A DNA stretch of 64,000 nucleotides from Marinobacter changyiensis (GCF_009193265.1 NZ_VZZZ01000002.1:307824-371823); one strand, 5' to 3'. Shown: positions 43,694-52,183, counted from the first letter of the stretch. Made by a program: numbers and translations. The notes: generated by a model from the letters alone, not told the origin.

Positions 43694-43984
43694 CTATGAC
43701 TCGGATTCATAACTGATCAGATCCACGTCCGCCGCCTGGTTACGCAGAGGCACCAGTTCCTGATAGGCAGCGGAGCTGTGCCACTGGATCACGGCTTCCG
43801 GGTCCGGGAAGCGGATAACAACGGTATCCGTGTGAGGGTGTTGCCCGCTCAGCACTTTCGCCCGCGTGCCACGTAGCACAAGCTCGGCACCCCACGGAGC
43901 GAGTGTGGCGGGTACCTTGCTCCGGTATTCTTCCCATTTGTCCGGGTCCTTTACGGTGATCTGGCCGATTACGTAGGCTGTCAT
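43694..43984 (-). CDS. DUF1330 family protein
   Basis: A 96-residue dimeric alpha/beta-barrel type protein: TAYVIGQITVKDPDKWEEYR at the start and TVVIRFPDPEAVIQWHSSAA near residue 60 fit DUF1330. Such proteins resemble small monooxygenases in fold, but no reaction is known. It is monocistronic. Confidence 0.85.
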   Translation of the reverse strand: MTAYVIGQITVKDPDKWEEYRSKVPATLAPWGAELVLRGTRAKVLSGQHPHTDTVVIRFPDPEAVIQWHSSAAYQELVPLRNQAADVDLISYESES

Positions 43985-44039
43985 TGTTTTCTTCTCAGGC
44001 TCGTTCAGAACGGACTCCGTGTCGCACAGGGATTGAGAA

Positions 44040-44270
44040 TCAAGCCTCTTCCTTCAAAGCCAGGCTGACCAACTTGTGAACCACTGGCGACACCACCATT
44101 ATAGTAGTTAAGGCGACTGCAAACGCAAAGAGCCAGGCATTCAGCCAGATTGAAATGATATTGCTGACCCAACCCACGTTAAAAACACTGATCACCAGCG
44201 ACAAGATGCGGGACATCAGCAGTGACATGAAAAACGAAAACACGATTCTGTGATATTTGCGGTCAATCAT
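44040..44270 (-). CDS. DUF2798 family small membrane protein
   Basis: A 76-residue protein with two membrane helices (VFSFFMSLLMSRILSLVISV and WLNAWLFAFAVALTTIMVVS) and the end PVVHKLVSLAL typical of DUF2798. Function unknown. It probably stands alone downstream of a short promoter region; 44271-44491 contains a copy of the AAATAGATCTG-CCGG repeat near 44401 and no gene. Confidence 0.8.
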   Translation of the reverse strand: MIDRKYHRIVFSFFMSLLMSRILSLVISVFNVGWVSNIISIWLNAWLFAFAVALTTIMVVSPVVHKLVSLALKEEA

Positions 44271-44491
44271 TTTTTCTCACTTCACGACATTCGTAGGAGC
44301 CCGGCTCCGTGGCAACCGAAACGGGATTTGGCTCGTTGTCCCTCAATTCTCGTAGTTCTTCTATGCCCATACTTTGTGGCTAACGTTAATATTGAGCAAA
44401 AAATAGATCTGGCCCGGTTTTCAGTTAAGCCGAGCCAAAAGTGGAAGAGCCTGCACCAACGCCTGCCGCGAAACCCCAATGGTAGGACGAG

Positions 44492-44791
44492 GTGCGTGTC
44501 GTTCTTGGCCCCGGTGAAGGCACCGAGTACAAACTCACTATGAACGAAGGTGCCGTTGCTCGCTATTCATGGGTATCCGAGGGCGGCCCCATCAATTACG
44601 ACACGCACGGTGACGGCAGTGGCCAATCCATCTCTTACGAGAAGGGCCGGGGCGTTCCGGAAGATGAAGGCGAGTTGGAAGCAGCATTTACCGGCAACCA
44701 TGGTTGGTTTTTTCGCAACCGGAACGATAATGACATCACGCTGGTGCTCCGTACCGATGGTGACTATGGTGAGCTGAAAAAAGCGATGTGA
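44492..44791 (+). pseudogene. C-terminal fragment of a transmembrane anchor protein
   Basis: The 99-codon frame (VVLGPGEGTEYKLTMNEGAV, then FTGNHGWFFRNRNDNDITLV and GDYGELKKAM) corresponds to the soluble C-terminal half of a family annotated as transmembrane anchor protein in Marinobacter-like bacteria. The N-terminal membrane helix and linker are missing, and the GTG/ATG used by the frame falls inside the domain. It is likely a remnant. Confidence 0.55.
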
Positions 44792-44940
44792 TGAAGCAAA
44801 GCTGAATAATCGGTGTCGGGTCCCGGAAAACAAACATGTTCAGAATCTCGCCCCGGTAAGTTCGGGACCGTTATCCCTACGCAATTTACCGGGATAGCCT
44901 CGCCAGGCGATGATGCGCTCCAGTACCCGAATAACTCTCG

Positions 44941-44968
44941 GGGCTGGCTAATGGGTGTCCCGGTTTCT
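44941..44968. repeat. Dispersed repeat, copy C (short)
   Basis: Only the last part, GGCTGGCTAATGGGTGTCCC followed by GGTTTC, is present. It runs into the stop codon of the phasin-like gene, as copy D runs toward the stop of a small gene at 45927. Confidence 0.55.
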
Positions 44969-45365
44969 AACGGCGTTTGGTGCGTGCCAGACGTTTGGCA
45001 TTCGCCGTGGCCTTGCGATGAGCCGGTGCGATGCCTTTGTTCAGAATACCAAGGACGCCATTTTGCAGGTCGACTGCTATGCGTGCGGGGGCGTGACCAC
45101 CTGCCCAGAAGGAGCGGAAAAAACCAGCCGCCAGCGCCTGATTGGTTCGGATGGTCTGCAATGCCATGGCGTTCAAGGATTCTTTGACCGCGTCCACCTT
45201 CTCCGCTGACATCAACTGGAACTCCTTGCGGTCGCGCTCTGAAGGAGTAAGGCCAGACGCTGCCATACGAGCCAAGCGATGAGCGATAACCTGCGGAGCA
45301 GCGATTGCGAGGCCGACGATCTTTGCAGCGAAGGACTGTGCATTGCGATTGCGGTGAGTTGGCAT
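44967..45365 (-). CDS. Phasin-like polyhydroxyalkanoate granule-associated protein
   Basis: A 132-residue, basic, alanine-rich helical protein. The first part SFAAKIVGLAIAAPQVIAHR and the last part NKGIAPAHRKATANAKRLAR match a family of PHA granule-associated phasins. Phasins coat storage granules and control their size. The gene stands between remnants without PHA synthesis genes, so the polymer pathway would lie elsewhere. Upstream 45366-45604 holds no gene. Confidence 0.6.
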   Translation of the reverse strand: MPTHRNRNAQSFAAKIVGLAIAAPQVIAHRLARMAASGLTPSERDRKEFQLMSAEKVDAVKESLNAMALQTIRTNQALAAGFFRSFWAGGHAPARIAVDLQNGVLGILNKGIAPAHRKATANAKRLARTKRR

Positions 45366-45604
45366 GACTACCCTCTGGTTGCGCTACGAGAATGGTGCCT
45401 GAAGTTCACACCTTTGCATATTGGCCCCGGCGACCTGATATCGATCATCAACTGGCCCTTCATACTATGTGTCAGCCCTTGGGACCACAACGTCCTTTCA
45501 TGAATTCTGCGCTCCCCAAAGTTACAGAACTGTCATTGCGACTCCGTCGCTGGTTCGCTCTGATGGGCACTGTCGGAATGGCTGAATCAGAAATCTGAAT
45601 GAGT

Positions 45605-45694
45605 CTCCACGCACTCTCCCGAGCACGCTGAGTGCCTGATGCGTCCTGACAGTGAGCCAATCTGAGACTGGCGTCGTGAAAGCGACTAACCATC
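45605..45694 (+). repeat. IS110-associated repeat, copy 2
   Basis: TCTCCACGCACTCTCCCGAG onwards matches 41357-41450 along about 90 bases. Here it follows ATGAGTCT directly, as if the interior of the insertion sequence had been deleted between its first codons and its 3' end. Confidence 0.6.
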
Positions 45695-45831
45695 TATCTG
45701 TACCATTTGGACGCGGTCAGGCACCGATGCTTTTTTGGGGAAAGCCAGGGAATAGCTCGGTGAGCTATCCTTGATCCTGATGGGTGTCTGGTGCGGATCA
45801 GTCCGTAACCAATGTTGAAATAGCGGGTGTG

Positions 45832-45922
45832 CATCTGAGGGAACCAAAAACCGCTATAAAAAAGCGGGCAGGTCTTTCCTTGTGTCTGGACTATGGCTGG
45901 CTAATGGGTGTCCCGGTTTCTC
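45832..45922 (+). repeat. Dispersed repeat, copy D
   Basis: CATCTGAGGGAACCAAAAAC, CGCTATAAAAAAGCGG (itself a hairpin), GCAGGTCTTTCCTTGTG and GGCTGGCTAATGGGTGTCCC. It ends five bases before the stop codon of the small gene at 45927-46058. Confidence 0.6.
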
Positions 45923-45926
45923 GCTT

Positions 45927-46058
45927 TCAAGCGAAGAAAGAGCGCTCTTGATCTGCCCACTCTTTCAGTTCCTCCAAAGATTGGAATTCGCGTGGACCTG
46001 TATCCAGTTCCAGAGTAATGAAAGATTTCGCTTCCTGCTTTTCTTCTGACTCTGACAT
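45927..46058 (-). CDS. 43-residue acidic protein of the last cassette
   Basis: A short frame MSESEEKQEAKSFITLELDT followed by FQSLEELKEWADQERSFFA, with a natural-looking amphipathic helix. It begins 32 bases after the right-hand core of the attC at 46090-46161, where the gene of a cassette is expected. No ribosome site stands out. Its downstream attC has apparently been lost, as repeat copy D lies there. Confidence 0.45.
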   Translation of the reverse strand: MSESEEKQEAKSFITLELDTGPREFQSLEELKEWADQERSFFA

Positions 46059-46089
46059 AAGCCGCTACTTTCGTTTGATATTTAGGGGG

Positions 46090-46161
46090 ATATAACGTTT
46101 TGCTCACCGGAAAATTAGGCGCGCAGCGGGTAATTTTTCCGAGTGCAGCAATTTGTTAGAT
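46090..46161 (-). repeat. attC site 1 (integron cassette recombination site)
   Basis: On the plus strand the ends are ATATAAC (46090-46096) and GTTAGAT (46155-46161), the core sites of an attC read from the minus strand (ATCTAAC ... GTTATAT). Between them the arms TTGCTCACCGGAAAATTA and TAATTTTTCCGAGTGCAGCA pair with a few unpaired extra bases, the hallmark of attC. It lies directly after the gene at 46189-48210, as a cassette attC should. Confidence 0.8.
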
Positions 46162-46188
46162 ATTTACGATATTTTACGGATAAAATAG

Positions 46189-48210
46189 TCATGCCTGTCG
46201 TGTATATGACTTTCTTTGAACCCCCCTTTTATTGCTTGGCGTAAAAAAAACTTCCATATCTTTCTGCGTTAATATCATGACCAACCCGGATTGGTTCCTC
46301 GTAGCGATATTAGAAACATGCTTTAGGTAGGACTCTTTTACCTCATCTCCCCTAAAAACAATGATGCCAAATCGTCCAAAGGTGTCGTTTAAATAATACT
46401 GAAGCTGGTGAAAGTCGTCTGCCTTCAAATCTGTATAGTTTTTGCATTCCCATACAATTTGAGTAGCCCCATATTTATTTCTAACCATCTCCCAGAATCC
46501 ACCCGTAGCCCTATTAGAGGCGACCCAATCTCTTATTGTTGTATTATCGAGAGTCCTTTCAGAAGGGTGGACATTGGTTAACGATCTAAAAAAACATAGC
46601 CTAATTATGTTTCCAACTACTTCTTCAAATTCTTTGGCTCCATCCCTTCCGACAGGCAACTCCTTTAATTGCTTAAGGACATCTTCCAACGTCATTTTAT
46701 AATCGTCTAGCTGAAAACTTTCAGGAATTTCCTCCAAGATGCCCTCATTTTTCAGCATTACCTCATCTTTTAAGTCTGAAATAAGCACAGGTCTCAGGTT
46801 TAGCGCTTCGTGGTAGGTGGGGTGTATTTCGAATATGGTGTTGTTATCAAAGGCAGGTTTTGCGTTTGAGTCTTTTCCAGACTCTTTATACTGAGTTCCT
46901 CCTTTTCTTTTGATTCCAAGGAAACCGATTCCGTAAAGAACCTCGACGAATCTGTATGGTGTTGTGTGATCGAACAACCAATCTTTACAATGCTTTGAAA
47001 TGGATTCATTTATCAAGAGTTTCTGAATAAAATCTTCCACTGCATTAACTGTGAACTGATTACCCAAACCGTAGAAATATTCCAACACTAAACTAATATT
47101 TGGATAATTTTCTGCAAACTCATCTTCAAGGTCCTTTAACCGGCTGGTGCTATACCTTATTGATGCATCATTCAAGTCTTGATGGGTTATCTTGCTATTT
47201 CCATCATTGATAGCATTATCAATTGCATAACTACAGAGCATCAACACATCTCTTGGGCGATGTTGACAAAGCTTCATCACTCTTGCTGCGCTTGATTCTT
47301 TACCATCCTCCTCAAAAAAATAGCTCCAAGCTTCGCCTCCAAGTTTAGGTTTGGTATTAAATGGTCTTACTAGCCTTCTTTCGACTAGCTCAATAAGCTT
47401 CCTTTCAGACCACTCAAGGAATACCGATGAAGTTTCTAATCTGGAGAATTCGTTATCTAAAGCCCTTATTCGGTCATATATATTTTCCCTTATAAAAATG
47501 TAGGGTCGAATGAAATTGGAAGAGGCTCGCAGCCTGACCGTAGCGTGCATTAGCGCCATAAGGCAGATTATTGCCGACTCTGATCCATCCCAAGACTCAT
47601 CCAATCTATCAACCAGAAGAATGTAGTCATACGCGCCGTTAGTAGCAATAGAATTGGCTTCTTGAATTATTTCCTTGCTTCTTTTTATTTGCCTTAACCA
47701 CAACTTATCATTTTCTTTGGTATATGCTTCAAAGATCTCGTCTGTTAAGTTGAGAATACGGGAGTCAAAGTCACAATCCTCTATCAAGCCTCTTTCACGC
47801 TTTATATGATCGTATGACCTATCAAACTTGAAGATTCCGTTTTCGGCCCATGCTTTGATGACCTCATCTACCAAGGCTCGCTCCATCGAATGCATCAACG
47901 ACTTGAACGGTCTCTGGCGGGTATCGAAAAACTCCTCATGCTCAAGAGGCAAGGTAAGAAGATCAAAAATCTGAGGAATAATGTGAATACACCGTTGAAA
48001 TTTTCTTTGGACTTCAAAGGTAATTGCAGTTTTCCCTGCACCTCGCCTGCCAATATAAAAACAGTTTTGCCCGTCTGGATCTAGCGAGCTTAGGGTAGAC
48101 GGAGTTGCGACAAATAACTCAGGATCTGTTCTGATAATATCGTATTCAGCAAATGCTTGCCCGATCTTAACCCTTTTGAGCGCATCCTTTGGTAATTGTA
48201 TTTTTCCCAT
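46189..48210 (-). CDS. P-loop ATPase with C-terminal PD-(D/E)XK-like nuclease motif
   Basis: A 673-residue protein. The N-terminal NTPase has Walker A GRRGAGKT (54-61) and Walker B YILLVDRLDE with Asp201, resembling the Sll1717-type P-loop ATPases. The C-terminal 120 residues have IVWECKNYTDLKADDFHQLQ with Glu588 and Lys590, an E-x-K core of Mrr-like restriction endonuclease folds, after FEEVVGNIIRLCF. ATPase plus nuclease in one chain is common among anti-phage effectors. The start at 48210 has GGAGAG before it; the longer frame to 48255 would begin inside the attC of the preceding cassette. The gene is strikingly A+T-rich. Defence function is inference. Confidence 0.75.
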   Translation of the reverse strand: MGKIQLPKDALKRVKIGQAFAEYDIIRTDPELFVATPSTLSSLDPDGQNCFYIGRRGAGKTAITFEVQRKFQRCIHIIPQIFDLLTLPLEHEEFFDTRQRPFKSLMHSMERALVDEVIKAWAENGIFKFDRSYDHIKRERGLIEDCDFDSRILNLTDEIFEAYTKENDKLWLRQIKRSKEIIQEANSIATNGAYDYILLVDRLDESWDGSESAIICLMALMHATVRLRASSNFIRPYIFIRENIYDRIRALDNEFSRLETSSVFLEWSERKLIELVERRLVRPFNTKPKLGGEAWSYFFEEDGKESSAARVMKLCQHRPRDVLMLCSYAIDNAINDGNSKITHQDLNDASIRYSTSRLKDLEDEFAENYPNISLVLEYFYGLGNQFTVNAVEDFIQKLLINESISKHCKDWLFDHTTPYRFVEVLYGIGFLGIKRKGGTQYKESGKDSNAKPAFDNNTIFEIHPTYHEALNLRPVLISDLKDEVMLKNEGILEEIPESFQLDDYKMTLEDVLKQLKELPVGRDGAKEFEEVVGNIIRLCFFRSLTNVHPSERTLDNTTIRDWVASNRATGGFWEMVRNKYGATQIVWECKNYTDLKADDFHQLQYYLNDTFGRFGIIVFRGDEVKESYLKHVSNIATRNQSGLVMILTQKDMEVFFTPSNKRGVQRKSYTRQA

Positions 48211-48237
48211 TTGCTCTCCAAATTTTCTCCAGACTCT

Positions 48238-48338
48238 ATCTAACGCCCTACTCATCGGTTTGGTGAAGTTGGCGACTTTTTTGCTTAAGCGAAAAAGGTG
48301 TCAGCTTTATCAAATTCGCGTGCAGCAACTTGTTATGA
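48238..48338 (-). repeat. attC site 2
   Basis: Plus-strand ends are ATCTAAC (48238-48244) and GTTATGA (48332-48338). The first, read on the minus strand as GTTAGAT, is a perfect right-hand core. TGCAGCAACTTGTTATG near the right end is nearly the same as GTGCAGCAATTTGTTAG of attC 1. The arms pair imperfectly over about 100 bases. It follows the stop of the gene at 48350-49498 by 12 bases. Confidence 0.7.
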
Positions 48339-48349
48339 TTTTTATATAT

Positions 48350-49498
48350 TTAGTTGCGCACGCAGAAGTCTAACATATTTTTTAGAAGCTCTTCTCTATC
48401 TAGAAGATTGCCATTAAGTATGACCTCCCCGAATGTATCATCTATAATTCGTTTTCCTCCATTTAATTCGGTCAAATGTACATGGATACCTTGTTCTTGG
48501 GGTCTTGCACCAGTCCATACTACCGCCGGAGTTGATGCCCATATTTCATAATCTACTTCACCTTTGTAATCATCAATATTTAACTTTTTATCGACAATCT
48601 CGTACTCATTTCCGTACTTGAAGTGATCATGCAAAACCTTCAAAGGGTTTGAAATTATCTCAGGCCTAGTCCATGTACTATCATTCCCGCAATTGGCACA
48701 GAAATGCTTTGCATGAGCCTCTTTTGCAAACTTACCTAAATCAAGATGTGGAAACCCGCACTTATTACAGGACACACAACCAAGATCGCTAAATTTATTG
48801 GAAATAAGTAGTTCAAAAAAATCGATTATTGCTGGAGGCGTAATTTGAATCTGATCTATTTCAGTAGCTCCAAAAAGATCCGCTTTTCCAGGGTTTTTAC
48901 AAATTATGGCTGGGTAATTATCATCAATTACTTTATTTGCCTCCGCTTTGTATCGTGCGTGTACATGAACAAGCGGTTGACAACTCTCAATATCATTGCT
49001 TGATAAGGCCGCAGGGAGAGCGCACCATATTCCAATTTCATCAAACTCATCTATATCAACAACCAAAGGGTTCTTTATATAACTGAACCTCATGTCTGCG
49101 TTACCACATTTTATTTCATCATCATTTTTATGATTAATCTTGTCAGCCTTCACGCCCCAATAAACTAAGTGCGTCCTGCAATACCAGCGCGGCTTCCCAT
49201 TACGAAATTTACCGGCCCTTATTATTTCGCATGGTAATAGCGCGTCATCTCCAGAATCGCCATCAAATTCACCCAAAACTGAAGATGAATCGACAGCAAT
49301 ATTCCCCATTGTTGACTCGAATGACCAACAAACAGCTTCTCCTGGCACTAGATCAAGCGGTTTAGCATCTTTGGTGAGATCCTCTATTGATACTCTTCTT
49401 ACGAAGCGCTTCTTAGAAACGCCGCTTTCCTTAACCCATTCATACTCCCAAATTTCTACTTGGTCAGAGTTCTTATTGTATCGACGTGTCTTAAACAT
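48350..49498 (-). CDS. Hypothetical protein with a Cys4 zinc-finger motif
   Basis: A 382-residue protein of unknown family. The middle has a zinc-ribbon-like motif: CVSCNKCGFPHLDLG, then HAKHFCANCGNDSTW (near residues 248-280), with four to six Cys and two His. The N-terminal third has a beta-rich stretch with GEAVCWSFESTMGNIAV. No catalytic motif is seen. It occupies its own cassette between two nuclease-like genes on the same strand, and may be a DNA- or RNA-binding partner of one of them. It is A+T-rich. Confidence 0.65.
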   Translation of the reverse strand: MFKTRRYNKNSDQVEIWEYEWVKESGVSKKRFVRRVSIEDLTKDAKPLDLVPGEAVCWSFESTMGNIAVDSSSVLGEFDGDSGDDALLPCEIIRAGKFRNGKPRWYCRTHLVYWGVKADKINHKNDDEIKCGNADMRFSYIKNPLVVDIDEFDEIGIWCALPAALSSNDIESCQPLVHVHARYKAEANKVIDDNYPAIICKNPGKADLFGATEIDQIQITPPAIIDFFELLISNKFSDLGCVSCNKCGFPHLDLGKFAKEAHAKHFCANCGNDSTWTRPEIISNPLKVLHDHFKYGNEYEIVDKKLNIDDYKGEVDYEIWASTPAVVWTGARPQEQGIHVHLTELNGGKRIIDDTFGEVILNGNLLDREELLKNMLDFCVRN

Positions 49499-49528
49499 AG
49501 TGAATCCTATTTACAAATAGCCTGAAGC

Positions 49529-49612
49529 TCATAACGACCGCAGCATGCGCGGCTTTGGAATGGAGGCAAAGCCGGAATGTAAAAGACGTCGCCGTGCCTG
49601 CAATGGTTATAT
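49529..49612 (-). repeat. attC site 3
   Basis: Plus-strand ends are TCATAAC (49529-49535) and GTTATAT (49606-49612). The inner arms CGGCTTTG and CAAAGCCG form a perfect 8-bp stem with a nine-base loop, and the outer arms GACCGCAGCATGCG and GTGCCTGCAATG pair with extra bases. The stop codon of the gene at 49607-50890 is part of the right-hand core, a compact layout known from cassettes. Confidence 0.75.
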
Positions 49613-50890
49613 TTTTTTACCCAAGGATTTCTTAAGCCAAGCTTCCACTCTCCCTGTGTTGTTCTCGGCAACCAGAAATTTTCCGTCAGGGGAGATAACT
49701 GCAACGAGACTTTCAGTAGTTAGCTTTAGTAGCGAGCCATCAAGAGCTATGTGACCAGAGCCAATCATGGGCCTTAAAAATTCCTCAACTGAGCCACCTT
49801 CTTTCTCTGCAAACTCCACAAAACCTGGTTCGTTAATATCAATGTCCTCATTGGTCAGTTTTGTGAAAATGGCGTACTGGGAACTCGTTACTTCCAAAGG
49901 CTCCCACTCAGATGATGTCGCGCGGGATTCAAGCGTCTTGGGTGATAGCTCTTCGTACCGCAACTCCCAGCCACTTTGCTCCTCACCGAAAACGGGTTTG
50001 GCCCTCAAAAACTCGTTCAATCCCTCAATTTCGAGATCGTCTCCCCAAGGCATTCGGACGTTGAACTCAAGCTCTAACTTCGTCCATATCATCTCAAGGA
50101 TAAAGACAATCGGATTGGCTCTGCTTGAGCACATGAAATCCCAGTACCCATCGCGCATTGGAGACGAGTATGGCCTGCCATTTGCCTTTACAAGTGAATT
50201 ACCGCCGCAAACGATTAACTGAGGAAACGCACTAACCCCGAACCCTGGGCCACTGCCTTGTTCTTCCAAAAACTTGATCAACCCTTCTCTCAAACCGTGC
50301 TCTGTTGAATAACCATGGTAGCCAAGAACGATTCTGAGCGGCGTCAACTGCTCCATGAATACCGTTGTGTAGATCAACTCGTTCTCTTTACTCAGCTTTT
50401 CTCTTTCGTGATAGTTTGGAGCAGCAACTCCAGTGATTTGCGAGAATATTCGATAAGAGGACGATAGATCCACTCGGCGATTATTTTTATGCTTGCCCTC
50501 GAATAGATATTTTGAATAGCTCTCCGACACTTGGCGCAACTTGAGAAACGAATCTATTAGATCCTTGGAGTAAAGGCCCTTTTTTATTTCGAGGACCGCA
50601 AGAACGTCACGCACGTGCCACTTATAGGCATCCGTGTAAGGAATTTTCTCGCCCTCGCCCTGAACAAGCATACAGTCCATTTGGCCAGAGACGTGTTCGT
50701 CGCCATCCGTTACAAAACCACTCACAATGCGCAGATTAAGCTGTTCGGGGATTGATCTATTTAGCAGCTCAGCAGACAAGCCTTCGTACATGTCGCCGAT
50801 AGTAGGACCGTGCTTGATAGCGTATGAATCAAGCTTTTTGGTTTCCTCCTGAATGAATCCTTGGAGCATTTCGGCGACAGTTCTTATCAT
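49607..50890 (-). CDS. DUF6602-like protein, putative PD-(D/E)XK nuclease
   Basis: A 427-residue protein. The first 120 residues follow the DUF6602 pattern: IGDMYEGLSAELLNRSIPEQ, VSGFVTDGDEHVSGQMDCML and VRDVLAVLEIKKGLYSKDLI. Glu36, Asp72, Glu101 and Lys103 make a PD-(D/E)XK-like set, so a nuclease is likely. The remaining 300 residues are unassigned. AAGGAT lies seven bases before the ATG, and 16 bases upstream is the GTTATAT core of the split attC. It is the first intact gene of the cassette array. A role in phage defence is inference from the domain type and the location. Confidence 0.7.
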   Translation of the reverse strand: MIRTVAEMLQGFIQEETKKLDSYAIKHGPTIGDMYEGLSAELLNRSIPEQLNLRIVSGFVTDGDEHVSGQMDCMLVQGEGEKIPYTDAYKWHVRDVLAVLEIKKGLYSKDLIDSFLKLRQVSESYSKYLFEGKHKNNRRVDLSSSYRIFSQITGVAAPNYHEREKLSKENELIYTTVFMEQLTPLRIVLGYHGYSTEHGLREGLIKFLEEQGSGPGFGVSAFPQLIVCGGNSLVKANGRPYSSPMRDGYWDFMCSSRANPIVFILEMIWTKLELEFNVRMPWGDDLEIEGLNEFLRAKPVFGEEQSGWELRYEELSPKTLESRATSSEWEPLEVTSSQYAIFTKLTNEDIDINEPGFVEFAEKEGGSVEEFLRPMIGSGHIALDGSLLKLTTESLVAVISPDGKFLVAENNTGRVEAWLKKSLGKKI

Positions 50891-50905
50891 CGGTTATCCT
50901 TAAAA

Positions 50906-50916
50906 ATATAACATCT
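50906..50916 (-). repeat. attC site 4, right-hand core, cut by IS1111 insertion
   Basis: ATATAAC (50906-50912) is the same core as in attC 1; on the minus strand it reads GTTATAT and is placed 16 bases before the DUF6602 gene. The insertion sequence starts four bases away. The other half of the site lies beyond the element at 52239-52333. Confidence 0.6.
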
Positions 50917-50927
50917 ATGGACGCCCC

Positions 50928-51151
50928 GGTTTGTGCGAGTAGGCGACTCGATCACAATGCGGTTATGCAGCCATCTATTCGGATTCTTTATGAGGCAGCG
51001 CCTCGATCCCTGATGAAATCCGCCGACCTGGGTCTAAACATTTGGTCGTTCTATTATGAACGATGTTAGGACCAGACTTTCCAGGCCGCGGTTCGAACCG
51101 TATCGCCATCAATGTCATACCTACCTACGCACAACCATGAAGTTCGTTTTG
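50928..51151 (-). ncRNA. Candidate bridge RNA region of the IS1111 element
   Basis: In IS1111-group elements the noncoding right end after the transposase gene encodes a structured bridge RNA that pairs with target and donor DNA. Here that region has several clear hairpins: GAGGC/GCCTC (50992-51004), TCGTTC/GAACGA (51046-51063) and the palindrome CGGTTCGAACCG (51089-51100). The RNA's exact ends and guide loops cannot be set from sequence reading alone. Confidence 0.45.
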
Positions 51152-52183
51152 CTATCTCTGGCCAGCAACAAGTGCTTCAGAGTACGTCCGTTCTCTGTAC
51201 TGCATGGCCCACGCAATGCGCGCCAGTTTGTTGGCCAAAGCCACAATCACCACATTATGATGAGTCCGGGCAGAAAGCTGTGCCAGCCAGCCCGTGACCG
51301 AGCGTTTAGGATTCATGTGCCTGATCACTGCTCTGGCACCATGAATTAACATCCGCCGTAGATACCCATCGCCCCGTTTGCTGATCCCCAGTAAGCGCGA
51401 TTTGCCCCCGCTGGAGTGCTGACGTGGGACAAGGCCCAGCCAAGCCGCGAACTGTCTACCCGATTTGAACGATTGACCCTTGCCCACGGTGGCTACCAGT
51501 GCTGAGGCCGTCAGCCGACCGATACTGGGTACGGCTTCAAGACGCTGGCATGCTTCGTTACTTCGGCTTGTCAGGTCAATCTCGACATCCAGTGCGGCGA
51601 TCTCACCATCCAGCCCGCGCAGCCTTGTCCGCATTCTCTCTACCTGGCGCTGCACCAAGGCGGATAAGGCGGTGCCATAGTGGCTGTAGTCCTCTTGGAA
51701 CCAGTGCTTCAATCGCTGTGGCCCCGTAGGCGTTACTACACCGAATTCTGCGAGCGTGGCCCGAAGCCGGTTAATCAGTGCCGTCCTGTCCCGAGTTAAA
51801 CCCTCTCTGTCCCGATGTAGAAGCAGTATCGCTTGCTGTTCCTCCGTCTTGATGTCAACAAAGCGCATGCCCGGCCGGGTAACCGCCTCGCAGATGGCTT
51901 CGGCATCAGCGGCATCATTTTTGTTCGTTTTCACATAGGCCTTGACGTATTGCGGTGCCATAAGTCGCACGTCGTGCCCCAACATCTGCAGCTGCCGCGC
52001 CCAATAGTGCGAGCTCCCACATGCCTCCATACCCACCAGACACGGCTTCAACATCGCGAAAAACTGTAGCAGTTGAGCGCGCCGCAACGCCTTGGACTGA
52101 AGACAGCAACCTTTCTCGTCCGCGCAGTGGACTTGAAACACATTTTTCGCCAAGTCGAGACCAATAACAGATATCGTTTCCAT
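51152..52183 (-). CDS. IS110 family transposase, IS1111 group
   Basis: A 343-residue DEDD recombinase of full family length. The RuvC-like N-terminal domain has Asp10 (GLDLAKN), Glu53 (GMEACGSS), Asp90 and Asp93 (KNDAADAEA). The C-terminal domain has QFAAWLGLVPRQHSSGGKSR with the conserved serine and RGDGYLRRMLIHGARAV. All catalytic residues appear intact, so the element may still move. It is read toward the cassette array. Confidence 0.95.
   Translation of the reverse strand: METISVIGLDLAKNVFQVHCADEKGCCLQSKALRRAQLLQFFAMLKPCLVGMEACGSSHYWARQLQMLGHDVRLMAPQYVKAYVKTNKNDAADAEAICEAVTRPGMRFVDIKTEEQQAILLLHRDREGLTRDRTALINRLRATLAEFGVVTPTGPQRLKHWFQEDYSHYGTALSALVQRQVERMRTRLRGLDGEIAALDVEIDLTSRSNEACQRLEAVPSIGRLTASALVATVGKGQSFKSGRQFAAWLGLVPRQHSSGGKSRLLGISKRGDGYLRRMLIHGARAVIRHMNPKRSVTGWLAQLSARTHHNVVIVALANKLARIAWAMQYRERTYSEALVAGQR

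Larger units (their letters stand above)
45366..45926. other. Gene-poor stretch with two repeats
   Basis: This 561-base gap contains the IS110-associated repeat copy 2 (45605-45694) and the dispersed repeat copy D (45832-45922), separated by about 140 bases with a small hairpin (AGCTC/GAGCT near 45755-45769). No coding sequence is recognised. Confidence 0.5.

Noticed and set aside
51056..51349. A 97-codon plus-strand frame at the right end of the IS1111 element
   Set aside because: It runs across the noncoding end and the 3' part of the transposase gene on the opposite strand; the hairpins fit an RNA better than a protein.
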